Origin: BOG-932 sp965276835
GTDB lineage: Bacteria > Pseudomonadota > Alphaproteobacteria > BOG-932 > Roseiterribacteraceae
Assembly: GCA_965276835.1 (NCBI GenBank)
Contig: OZ255631.1
Span: forward strand, 5,828,001-5,892,000
Direction of reading: 5' to 3'
Length of the DNA stretch: 64,000 bases
The notes below the pieces were generated by a model, which did no database searches, had not been told where the DNA came from, and saw only the letters and a program-made list of their open reading frames with translations. A program made the translations under genes and the position numbers. This document shows positions 43,316-51,724 of this stretch, piece by piece. Numbering within the stretch: the first letter of the stretch is position 1; every line of letters starts with the position of its first letter.

Positions 43316-44218
43316 GATGGACCAACAAACGGTGTGATTTTGAAAAGCGAGGAACACTGGGGCGAGTAACCACCAACTGCCTCGATGAGCTCGCCGGTAA
43401 GTGGAACGGGATTTGACGGCGTTCAATATCCAGACTTTGCTCGACAGAGAAAACAGCCGGTTTTTCAGCCCGCGCGAAAAAGACGGGCATAGACGTTGTG
43501 CTCGATCGGGCGCTCCGTGCGGATGCGGAGGTTAAGCACAAAGAGGAAACTGCAATGCAGACCCGAGTTCGTTGAAACGCACGCGAGCTTCATAGAGGCC
43601 AATCGACATGATCCACGACGAGCGAAATCGGAAATTACGCGTCTATGCGAGTTCGAGGAGAAGACAAACCATCATCAGAGACTTGGATGGCTTCGGCGCA
43701 ATCGATCGACGGTTCGACGGGCGTAACCCTCGTCGGTGAGAGGTGTAAGAGAGATGATGGCCTTCCCAATTAAACCGTTTGATTGGCGTTTGGTCGCTGC
43801 AGTCGTTGTCATGCTGGATATCGCGCGGCACGAAGGACGCATATGCAGCGCAACAGACTTGTTGGCGCGGTCGGGCAACGCACGACGGTACCTCGAACTT
43901 GCAAATGCAGCGTCTGACCCGTCTGGGGTGCTCAGCAGCAAGCGCTCCGCCGCAGCGGTTATGTACTTGTGGTCGCGATCCCTCACAGATCAGTCTCGCG
44001 GACATCTTCGAAGCCGTAGCGCCGGCCAGACAAACGTTCGAACGCGAGCGCACTGCCGGTTCCCTGGTCATAATCACCGCGGACTGCCTCGATGGTCTTG
44101 CCCGCAAATGGGACCAAGTGGAGAAGCCAAGAAATCGTAATTATCGAAGGGTTCGTTCAAATGATGCGTTGCAAGAAGGAACATCGAGAAGGAACTGCCT
44201 GAAGCGAAGGAGGTGCAA
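43316..44218. other. Region without a confident gene
   Basis: Several open frames exist. One pair on the plus strand (43.74-43.98 kb, then ISLADIFEAVAPARQTFERE and SLVIITADCLDGLARKWDQV in another frame to about 44.13 kb) has a protein-like look and could be a frameshifted gene. I cannot tie it to any family. Confidence 0.3.
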
Positions 44219-44473
44219 ATGCAAACCATCCTCTATTATCGAGATTATGCCGAATTCGCGCTTCGGACGATCGAAAGTGGCGATATGCGCAGGATACAAG
44301 AAGCTCTGGCAACTTTGGCGCAGGGATTTGCCGAGATAGCCAGCGCGCTGGAGTCTGGCGAGATTGTAATATTGCAGGATCATCGCGAGGTACGGCGAAG
44401 TTCTGGTTGCCTACACGCTCACCGGCGATTGGCAGGGGGGGCTGCACATTTCGGCTCAACGACCCGCCACTAA
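44219..44473 (+). CDS. Small protein of unknown function with strong ribosome site
   Basis: An 84-residue protein starting MQTILYYRDYAEFALRTIES, followed by an amphipathic helix MRRIQEALATLAQGFAEIAS. A GAAGGAGG site 5 bp before ATG 44219 supports translation. The last 25 residues (Arg/His-rich) look unlike the rest, so the tail may be out of frame. No family recognised. Bases 44474-44718 are non-coding as far as I can see. Confidence 0.5.
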   Translation: MQTILYYRDYAEFALRTIESGDMRRIQEALATLAQGFAEIASALESGEIVILQDHREVRRSSGCLHAHRRLAGGAAHFGSTTRH

Positions 44474-44718
44474 GTAGGCCAGGACTTGCGTGAGCGTTCC
44501 TAAACGACGTTGTCACAGCTCAAGGCGCATTCCTGTTGTGTGCTGCATTTAACAAGATGGCTTGCTCCACGGAAGTGTCGTCTGATCTCATGGGATCGGG
44601 TGACCATGATCGCAATGCACAAGTGGAATAGGTTACACCCTTACTATCACCGGCATGATTTCTTGTATCCTCGAGAGTTTGGTCCACTGCGAATGGATCG
44701 GAGCCGCTGGCGTCGGTT

Positions 44719-45141
44719 TCAAGAACATGTGAGGGCGGCAACACCTACCCTCATATGGCGCCTAGCGTTCGCTATTGCGGCGACGTGCCCCCGTTTGTCG
44801 TCGACCCCCGGCTGGCGAATTTGTCCCTGTTGACCCCATGTTGGATTGTTTGGATGCTTCTTTTTGCTCATGCCCGTCCCGGTGGTGCTGTCATTATTTT
44901 GGCCCATTGACCCGTTATTCATCGTCGATCCGGACGGATTGGCCCCCGTGGAGGTACCGCGCCCCGGCATGCTAGGCTGTGATGTTCCCGTCGCCGAACC
45001 AGAACTGCCCGTTCCGCCAGTGCCGCTCGCACCACCGGCGTTTGAAGTTCCGGCAGAGCTACCGCCGCCACCAGAGGCTTGCGCAAAAGCTGGCGTCGCA
45101 CCCATTGCAAGAATGAGTGTCGTTGTGAGAAAGAATTTCAT
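44719..45141 (-). CDS. Secreted Gly/Ser-rich protein
   Basis: About 140 residues: signal peptide MKFFLTTTLILAMGATPAFA, then a disordered region rich in Gly, Ser and Thr (ASGGGGSSAGTSNAGGASGT), STMNNGSMGQNNDSTTGTG and a basic part KKKHPNNPTWGQQGQ. It resembles the secreted protein at 42.9-43.3 kb in plan and in the MNNG element. A degenerate EcfG-like site (GGAAC-N16-ATTG) is 48 bp upstream. Function unknown. Bases 45142-45925 contain nothing I can support. Confidence 0.6.
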   Translation of the reverse strand: MKFFLTTTLILAMGATPAFAQASGGGGSSAGTSNAGGASGTGGTGSSGSATGTSQPSMPGRGTSTGANPSGSTMNNGSMGQNNDSTTGTGMSKKKHPNNPTWGQQGQIRQPGVDDKRGHVAAIANARRHMRVGVAALTCS

Positions 45142-45925
45142 CTGTTTTCCCGAACTATCTTCTGGGATTATTCCCCTTGTATGACTGACAATGTAGTCGA
45201 CCGATGGTGTTCCGGATCCGGCTGCCAATCCAGCGGCGCGCTTGACTGAACCGGTCGTTACAGGCGGGCTCGAGTGTGCGAATCTGCATTAAAAACATCT
45301 TGGGAGCATGCTAAAACAAGTAAACGATTCCTGAGTTTGCCCTCGCAACGTTCAACCTTAATCCGACATTCTCTTGTTAAAACTGCAAATCTTTGAGGAA
45401 AACTGGTTGAGCACCAAAGGAGGGCTGGACTGGCGCTCGTCACATTTTTCCAAACTCAGCCGACGTCCATCCCTATCTGCTGCGGCTGAAATCAATGGTG
45501 CTTTACAGAGCCTTTATGATGGTCTCATCTGTAAATGGCCCGCTTTGCAAGGGCTGATTATTGCTGTGTCGTGATTCGGTCATTAGTCATGCCTTTGGTG
45601 CGGCGCGCTTGGCTGCGGGCCCTAATGGCGTTCGATCGGCCAGTCTCTCTCAATCTATTGACCTCAAAGCTTCGACCGCTCCACGGGTGTCGGGTCCTGC
45701 GCCACGCAAGTTCATGATATATTCTTAACGGACAGGGCTGGGGCGCTGGACGCTGGAACCCCATGACTTCCATCGCCATTGACCGGCTTTACACTGCCGG
45801 TATGCATGACCTGCCTACATTGGCAAGCTCGTCGCGCAGCGTTCGGATTCGCCATAGGTTTGACGTATGGGATCGCTCCCTAACGTGTCCGTTATCCACC
45901 ACCGCCATAGGGGTGGCCTCGGGCA

Positions 45926-46371
45926 TCATATTATTGTGTCAGGCGAAGCCAATTCCACTACATATTTCGTGTCGTCTGCGGTTATGTCTTTAACGCCGGT
46001 AGATGCCCATAACAGTCGTTGAGGACTGGCGCCCTTTGCCGCTAGAGTTTGCAGCGTGGAGAAACCACGATGTTCTCGTACATTTCGCAGGCGGCGCGAA
46101 CTTCCCACGCGGTATGAGGTGCAGAGTTACGCCTGTTGCTGTCCCGTGCAGCGCCAAAACTTGCAACTGGTTTTCATAGCCGGAACCTTCGCTGATCGCT
46201 TTGGCGAAGACCGCGGGTGTTGATTCTGATCCCGACAATGTCGCCGCGCTCGACCATCTTCGCGAGACTGCCTGACATTATCCGAGTACGGCTGGCATCA
46301 TCGAGCCAAACTGAAACGCCCGCGGCGCGCACGTTTTCTAAGGTTCGCGATAAGACAGGCCTCGCAATCAC
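45926..46371 (-). pseudogene. Transaldolase pseudogene
   Basis: Three pieces in different frames, all transaldolase and in the right order. The first is VRAAGVSVWLDDASRTRIMS with SLAKMVERGDIVGI; then FAKAISEGSGYENQLQVLAL; then LAAKGASPQRLLWASTGVKD with DDTKYVVELASPDTI. The last is the region just after the Schiff-base lysine (PQRLLWASTG-K is conserved). The middle, with the catalytic Lys, is deleted, and at least two frameshifts remain. The truncated relative at 33.1-33.3 kb shares its 5' flank, so the two are copies of one gene. No intact transaldolase is in the window. Confidence 0.8.
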
Positions 46372-46429
46372 GTGTATGTTAATGTCGGCTGGCCGCGCGA
46401 CGGAGTCTCCTCCGTCCGCACCAAGTCAG

Positions 46430-46939
46430 CTATGCCGCGTTGGCGTGTTTGGCCGCGAGGCTCACGGCGTTTTCGGCAAGATAGGTTGCCGCTTCGTCGC
46501 CTCTATAGATCTCGCTCACAGTCTTCTTCAGTCGTTGCTCATTGTTGCTCAAACCGAGCGCTTTAGCATAGGCGGCAGCCGTGCCAAACCCCGCTAAACC
46601 ATAATGGCACATGCGCTGGTACTGGCTGAGGATCACCGCATCCCGAATGTCATCGTCCTCGATCTCTTCGTCCAGGGCATGTTTTTCAGCCTCCTTGACC
46701 AGGCCCTCCATGCCCTTACAATGCTCCTTCGAGGTTTCGCCGCCATTTTCCTCGATCAGAGATTTAAGAATATCAGTGTGCTGCTGGATTCCGGCGACAG
46801 CCTTATCGAGCGTGGCGCGCAGCTTGTCGCCCGCCTCCGTGCTCAATTTGGGAAGAATTCTTTTCATTTGATCATTTGCCGACCATAGGTCGCGCAATTC
46901 CTCGATATACAGATCTTTGAGGCTTTCGGGGGCGGGCAT
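46430..46939 (-). CDS. DUF892 (YciE/YciF-type) ferritin-like stress protein
   Basis: A 169-residue four-helix bundle: SLKDLYIEELRDLWSANDQM, TLDKAVAGIQQHTDILKSLI, KEHCKGMEGLVKEAEKHALD, DAVILSQYQRMCHYGLAGFG and a final helix. Carboxylate and His residues (E13-type in YIEEL, QH, E in KEAEK, H in CHYG) match the di-metal ligands of the family. The gene is intact and ATG 46939 is preceded by AGGAG. An EcfG promoter lies 32 bp upstream. YciE/YciF proteins rise under osmotic and general stress; their activity is not established. Confidence 0.9.
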   Translation of the reverse strand: MPAPESLKDLYIEELRDLWSANDQMKRILPKLSTEAGDKLRATLDKAVAGIQQHTDILKSLIEENGGETSKEHCKGMEGLVKEAEKHALDEEIEDDDIRDAVILSQYQRMCHYGLAGFGTAAAYAKALGLSNNEQRLKKTVSEIYRGDEAATYLAENAVSLAAKHANAA

Positions 46940-46970
46940 TGCACATCTCCTTGACTGCGTATGTACCTCC

Positions 46971-46995
46971 AACGGCGTCATCCGAGTCCAGTTCC
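46971..46995 (-). promoter_or_regulatory. EcfG-type promoter of the DUF892 gene
   Basis: GGAAC (46995-46991), 16-bp spacer, CGTT (46974-46971) on the minus strand, with the -10 box 32 bp before the ATG. An exact consensus match at a typical distance. Confidence 0.75.
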
Positions 46996-47172
46996 TAACA
47001 ACCTCGGCGACTGTGAAATAGCTGCTATTGTAGGGAGAGATGCAGGTGTCGTTATCGGGTGGTGCAAACGCCCTTTCTTGCTTATTGTTAGGGACGCAGG
47101 ATTTAAGTCTCCCCATCAGCCTCGCAGTTTCAAGTCATTCTCGCCGACATCCATGACAGCTTCTCCTTTGTG

Positions 47173-47282
47173 AGGCGCGATTGGAATGTCACTCGCTCCA
47201 GAACATGAATTATGCAATAACGTTTCCTTCGGCGTAACGTCCCTATCCTCATAGATTGACACTGATTCGATGGGTTCCGGGG
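47173..47282. repeat. 110-bp perfect direct repeat, copy 2
   Basis: Identical over all 110 bases to 34326-34435 and in the same orientation. It lies between the DUF892 promoter region and the radical-SAM gene. Flanking bases on both sides differ from copy 1, so the edges are sharp. A sharp-edged non-coding repeat next to an IS remnant suggests a transposed or recombined unit. Confidence 0.9.
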
Positions 47283-47392
47283 CCTGACATCAAAGACCGA
47301 GCCAACCTAGCCGTGGATTGGCAGGCCGGTGCACCAGGCCAGCGATCGCCCACGTCGACCGTGATCAGCTGTTGAACGGAAAGTCACAAGCG

Positions 47393-48970
47393 ATGACCGA
47401 CAGCTGCAATGTGCTGATGATCTTCCCGCTGTTCAATGCAAGTTCGTTTTGGAATTATCGAGCGGCGTGCGAGTTGACCGGAGCGCGCTATCCAGCAGCG
47501 CCCCTCGGCCTCATCACCGTTGCCGCATTGCTTCCCAAGACCTGGAATATCCGGCTGATCAATCGCAATACCGAGACTCTGACCGATGACGATCTCTCGT
47601 CGGCAGACTTGGTCATGACAGGGGGAATGCTGCCTCAGCGAAACGACGCGCTGCGCATCATTGAAATGTGCCACGCATGTGATAAGCCGGTTGTGGTCGG
47701 CGGTCCCGATGTCACCTCTAGCCCGTCCTTCTATAGCGCTGCGGACTTTCAGGTTCGAGGCGAGGCCGAGGAGATTATGGGCGATTTCCTCGCTGCCTGG
47801 CGGAACGGAGCCACCAATGGCGTCTTTGAAGCAGAGACGGGTAAAACTGACATCACGAAAAGCCCAACGCCCCGTTTTGATCTCCTAAATCTCAAGCACT
47901 ACCTGCATGTTGGCATCCAGTTTTCGCGAGGATGCCCGTTCAATTGCGAATTCTGCGACATCATCGAGCTCTACGGCAGGGTGCCGCGCACCAAGACCAC
48001 TGCACAGGTCCTAGCCGAACTCGATGCCTTACTCGCCCTCGGCTATCGCGGGCACGTCGACTTCGTCGATGACAACCTGATCGGTAATAAAAAGGCTCTC
48101 AAGAAATTTCTACCGGATCTCAAGCTTTGGATGGACAAGACAAACTTCCCATTCGAGTTTTCCACCGAAGCCTCAATCAACCTTGCTGACGACGCCGACC
48201 TGCTGCGGGCGATGTCGAAGTCGAATTTCTTCGCAATCTTTGTCGGCATCGAGAGTCCAGATGAGGACACTCTGGTCGCAGCACAGAAAAAGCAAAACAC
48301 GCGGCGCAGCCTTCAGGAGAGCGTCGCCAAGATTTACAAAGCCGGCATTCTCGTGAATGCCGGCTTCATCGTCGGATTCGACAGCGAGGAGGGAGGCATT
48401 GCTGATGGTATGATCGCGTGCATCGAAGACACAGCGATCCCGGTTTGCATGGTCGGATTGCTGTACGCTCTACCAACGACGCAGATGACGCGGCGGCTTT
48501 TGCAAGAGGGGCGCCTCTTTCCTGATGACCCCACCGACGCAGGCGATCAATGCACAGCCGGCCTGAATTTCGATACCATCCGCCCGCGTCGCGAGGTGCT
48601 CGGAGATTACAAGGCTATCCTGGAGGCGATTTATGATCCAGCGGCCTATTTCGGCCGCGTCCGGCGAGTAGGCCGCATGCTCAATCGTAACCGGTCGCAT
48701 CGGATGGTTTCGGGCGACCTACGCAGCTTCGTTCGGCTACTGTGGCGCATCCAGAAAGCCGGACCTGGCTCGCGAGGGCAGCTATGGAAAACCCTATTCG
48801 ACTGCGTCATCCACAATCCAAGAGCGTTGCCCTACGTGGTGATGATCAGCGCACTTTACCTGCATTTGGGGCCGTTCGCGCGCAAAGTGAGCGCTGAAAT
48901 GGATGGGCAGATCCGGGATGTCGCTTCAGGTCGTTGGCACGCTCCGGTGGCATTGCAGGCAGCCGAATAA
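47393..48970 (+). CDS. B12-binding-domain radical SAM protein (DUF4070 type)
   Basis: A 525-residue enzyme. The N-terminal cobalamin-type domain has VLMIFPLFNASSFW, PAAPLGLITVAALLPKTWNI and KPVVVGGPDVTSSPSF. The radical SAM core has FSRGCPFNCEFCDI, with the CxxxCxxC cysteines at about 181, 185 and 188. VDFVDDNLIGNKKALKKFLP, FEFSTEASINLADDADLL and FFAIFVGIESPDEDTL follow. The C-terminal DUF4070 region ends at AAE. Relatives are methyltransferases or ring-forming enzymes; hopanoid methylase is one known outcome in this superfamily, but nothing here fixes the substrate. Stands alone between non-coding stretches. ATG 47393 has a weak GGAAAG site. Confidence 0.85.
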   Translation: MTDSCNVLMIFPLFNASSFWNYRAACELTGARYPAAPLGLITVAALLPKTWNIRLINRNTETLTDDDLSSADLVMTGGMLPQRNDALRIIEMCHACDKPVVVGGPDVTSSPSFYSAADFQVRGEAEEIMGDFLAAWRNGATNGVFEAETGKTDITKSPTPRFDLLNLKHYLHVGIQFSRGCPFNCEFCDIIELYGRVPRTKTTAQVLAELDALLALGYRGHVDFVDDNLIGNKKALKKFLPDLKLWMDKTNFPFEFSTEASINLADDADLLRAMSKSNFFAIFVGIESPDEDTLVAAQKKQNTRRSLQESVAKIYKAGILVNAGFIVGFDSEEGGIADGMIACIEDTAIPVCMVGLLYALPTTQMTRRLLQEGRLFPDDPTDAGDQCTAGLNFDTIRPRREVLGDYKAILEAIYDPAAYFGRVRRVGRMLNRNRSHRMVSGDLRSFVRLLWRIQKAGPGSRGQLWKTLFDCVIHNPRALPYVVMISALYLHLGPFARKVSAEMDGQIRDVASGRWHAPVALQAAE

Positions 48971-49164
48971 GTGCTCTGGGACTATGATCCTCAAAATTGA
49001 TGCTTAGACATAGCCAACGACGTGGTCGGACTAACACGGGGCGTAGTCAGTGGCGCCGACTGCGTTCAGGCCTTCAATGCAGCCAGCGGATGATCACGTC
49101 AACGCGAGATAATTGTGTACTCGCCGGGGTGGGCGGCAGCTTAAATATGGTCACATAATGGACA

Positions 49165-49365
49165 TTATGGAAGCCGGCTAAACCGCCATGCAACTGCGCC
49201 CACCCATAGAACTACAATACCCATAACCGTGAGGTCCACCAAACGGCCGTCATCTAGATTTGGATAGACAAGCATGGCGAGCAATAGTGCGGATAATATA
49301 CTCGCTAAAACGCTTAGAGCTCGGAAGAATTCACGGCCAACGACAGTGCTGTCTTTCTCAATCAT
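49165..49365 (-). CDS. Small two-helix membrane protein
   Basis: A 66-residue protein with two hydrophobic helices (ALSVLASILSALLLAMLVY and LTVMGIVVLWVGAVAW) joined by an acidic turn (PNLDDGRLVD). It starts MIEKDSTVVGREFFR and ends RFSRLP, positive residues at the inner side. No family recognised. Bases 48971-49164 are non-coding. Confidence 0.5.
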   Translation of the reverse strand: MIEKDSTVVGREFFRALSVLASILSALLLAMLVYPNLDDGRLVDLTVMGIVVLWVGAVAWRFSRLP

Positions 49366-49440
49366 GCAAATAGTTTAGATTAATCGCCGGTTTACCGCTG
49401 TAACGCGAATGGATAAATTTCGCTATCCAATCGGCTTACG

Positions 49441-49676
49441 CTAGGGATCCGACGATTCCGCGACCAGCTCATTCCAATGATCCTTTTGAATGCCGTTTGA
49501 CAGGGCCTTCGCGCGACCTTCAATCGTGAGACGCGACCCATCAGACCGCCTTACGCCTTTGTAGCGCCATCCATGACAACGAAATGTACTGGCCAGTCAC
49601 CTGTTGCGTCGACCGCGCTGATAAATACTCGTTCACCGCAGCGACCAAGATAAACTTTCCCTGATTCAATCTGCAT
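49441..49676 (-). pseudogene. Small DGSRLTIEGRAKALSNG protein, frameshifted
   Basis: From ATG 49676 on the minus strand: MQIESGKVYLGRCGERVFIS, AVDATGDWPV. Then the frame must change near 49575, after which HGWRYKGVRRSDGSRLTIEG, RAKALSNGIQKDHWNELVAE and SSDP-TAG follow to 49441. Both parts are protein-like and contiguous, giving about 78 residues, and the total (236 bp) is not a multiple of three. I do not know the family. Bases 49677-50120 show no gene. Confidence 0.5.
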
Positions 49677-50120
49677 TCGTTAAATCAATTAAAGGTTGCT
49701 GGATTAGCTATAACCCCTTGCACAAATCACGCAATTACCCCAATGAGATATGCTTTTGTGTGCCGTAACCGTTCGTATAACGCGAATGCTGCTGAACGAC
49801 TATTTTTTATTAAATTACGTCCAGATTCTACGGCATAGTATTACCGCTATAACGCTGAGGTTCCGGCGCTGAGCGTCCCCCCAAGGCTGAATAAGAGTAG
49901 TGAATGGATAGGATAGGCCGCCGACGGAGATCTGTCGACAGCGTTCGGGAATCTGTCTCCACGCTCATAAATCTATCGATCTATCGGGTCGTCTAGGCGC
50001 GGATTGTTTATTGTCCGACCGGATCGTTGTGTTGGGGCCATTTGACCCAAACTGCGAAAGACGAGAACATCGTGCAGGTCGTCGACTCGCGTGAGTACGG
50101 AACGCACCATTGCGAACGGG

Positions 50121-50149
50121 AGAGCGCAAACCATTATAGATTGCGCTCT
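50121..50149. promoter_or_regulatory. Stem-loop AGAGCGCAA / TTGCGCTCT
   Basis: Nine perfect pairs around an 11-base loop, 80 bp before the lipoprotein start. On the plus strand it is followed by TTTAC. It may be an operator or an RNA element in the 5' leader of the lipoprotein gene. Confidence 0.4.
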
Positions 50150-50229
50150 TTACGGGATATCCAATCGCTGTTGGGTTGCAAGGTGACTGACAGCAATATT
50201 CTTAATGCATTCAGGAAGTGGCTTACAAA

Positions 50230-50499
50230 ATGAAACGTTCATCTACGATAAACATGGTTGGTGCTCTGATGCTTGGCGCTCTAGCTGGCTGTACCAACCC
50301 TAATGATCCCGGCCAGCGTACGGCAGACGGCGCCTTAATCGGCGCCGGTTCAGGCGCGGTGATCGGTCTGATGGCGGGCGGTCCCATCGGCGCAGCCATA
50401 GGCGCTGGAGTTGGCGTCGTAGCCGGTGCAGCCGCCGGCTACGCCACCACGCCGCCGCCAGCACGGCAACAACCCTATTATCCGCCTGAAGGCAATTGA
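50230..50499 (+). CDS. Glycine-zipper outer-membrane lipoprotein
   Basis: An 89-residue lipoprotein. The signal ends in a lipobox LGALAGC, acylated at Cys22. The mature part is a glycine zipper (GALIGAGSGAVIGLMAGGPI, GAAIGAGVGVVAGAAAGYA) and a Pro/Gln tail (PPPARQQPYYPPEGN). The zipper helices insert into or lie along the outer membrane, as in the SlyB/YMGG-type families. ATG 50230 follows AGGAAG. Probably envelope-stress related. Bases 50500-50715 are non-coding. Confidence 0.8.
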   Translation: MKRSSTINMVGALMLGALAGCTNPNDPGQRTADGALIGAGSGAVIGLMAGGPIGAAIGAGVGVVAGAAAGYATTPPPARQQPYYPPEGN

Positions 50500-50715
50500 T
50501 CTGATCTGACAGACCGTTCGTCGTTACTATTTAGAATGGAAGGGGCGCTGCTAGGGGTTGCAAATTGCGCAAGCGACCGAAAACCCATCGCTAGTCTCGC
50601 GGTAGGCCATCCCATCCTCGGAGCGGTAAGCCACGTGCTAAGTTGCTCTCGACTAGGGCGGGTAATTTGACGGGCATCGGGGCCCTCCGAAAGGCGATCC
50701 GCAGTTTTTGTTTAG

Positions 50716-51609
50716 CTAATGCATCGTTCGGCACGCTATGCCGCCACTAAAAAAATTCAATTTGGAGAAGATCAGCGTCGCACCAAGTTTGGCTTGGCAA
50801 TCGAACCGGTTTGGAATGATCCGGAGCAGATAATGGGCTTGCCGGGTTCGATGCTGAACGTATCGATCGATGCCCAGTCCAGTTCGGACCACCTGCCGAA
50901 AATCGCTGTCCAACGTGCCGTATGCCAGCTGGCACCGGAGAGAATTTAGCGGCTGACCAACATCATTAGGTGAAATCTCGTATATTGCCGAAGCCTCTGG
51001 CGTGCTTCTGCGAACAATCAAGTTCTCATCAAGAAATATCGCCGCGGTCCTATTGACCTCGAGCAGGCCCTGCATTTCGCTATTGATTCGCTGCAGCTCC
51101 TGCGTTCGGTGCAACAACTTGCCGGCGATGTTTTCGAGCAGGCTGTTAAACATCTCAATCTGCCCGGTGAAACCATCATCGGCTTCCTGCGTTGAGACCA
51201 GATCGATCTGGGACGACAATTCTACCCGTGCAGCGTTGCGCATTGCTAGCATTTTACGGGACTGTGCGCAGAACTCTGTGTGGTTTAACGGCGATAGAAT
51301 GAATTCATTTGCACCGGCCTCAAGAGCAAGAGCACGAAAATGCATATCCTCATAGGCTGTGACGACGATGGCCGGCACGTCTTTGCAGTCGGCGATCGTG
51401 CGAAACCGTCGTATGAGCTCGGCGCCGTTGAGGTCCGGCATCATGAAATCCGTGACCAGTAGGTCCGGTGCACGTGTACTCGCAAATGAAAGAGCTGCGA
51501 GCGGATCGGAAAATACCTGAACGTCGATACCCGTTTCGAGCGTTGCCGCAAGGCGCGCCAGCACCTTGCGATTAACAGCCTGGTCGTCAACGATAACAAT
51601 GCAGCTCAT
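50716..51609 (-). CDS. Response-regulator receiver with PAS domain (copy B)
   Basis: A 297-residue paralogue of the protein at 37.1-38.0 kb with the same plan. The receiver has IVIVDDQAVNRKVL, LLVTDFMMPDLNGAELIRRF and AIVVTAYEDMH; the conserved Lys is replaced (FILSPLN). A linker (MFNSLLENIAGKLLHRTQEL) leads to a PAS domain (RTAAIFLDENLIVRRSTPEA, YEISPNDVGQPL). Both copies keep the phospho-Asp and lose the same Lys, so the loss is ancestral. Order relative to the LuxR-like gene is reversed in transcription compared with copy A only in that both are on the minus strand; LuxR-like comes first in each. 115 bp separate the two genes. Confidence 0.87.
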   Translation of the reverse strand: MSCIVIVDDQAVNRKVLARLAATLETGIDVQVFSDPLAALSFASTRAPDLLVTDFMMPDLNGAELIRRFRTIADCKDVPAIVVTAYEDMHFRALALEAGANEFILSPLNHTEFCAQSRKMLAMRNAARVELSSQIDLVSTQEADDGFTGQIEMFNSLLENIAGKLLHRTQELQRINSEMQGLLEVNRTAAIFLDENLIVRRSTPEASAIYEISPNDVGQPLNSLRCQLAYGTLDSDFRQVVRTGLGIDRYVQHRTRQAHYLLRIIPNRFDCQAKLGATLIFSKLNFFSGGIACRTMH

Positions 51610-51724
51610 AGATCCACCTACTTTCGAGGGGTGAAATCACCAATTTCGAATCGATTTAAGGCTATTTGATTGGATTGCCTAGTGAAATATTATTGCTATC
51701 TGTAAACGGAAATCGAGAAGTGCC

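Noticed and set aside
45189..45213. GGAAC-N16-ATTG upstream of the Gly/Ser-rich secreted gene as an EcfG promoter
   Set aside because: The -35 box fits but the -10 box does not match CGTT; kept only as a degenerate possibility.
50027..50233. 68-codon frame before the lipoprotein
   Set aside because: It contains the 9-bp stem-loop, lacks a ribosome site and shows no motif; more likely leader or intergenic DNA.
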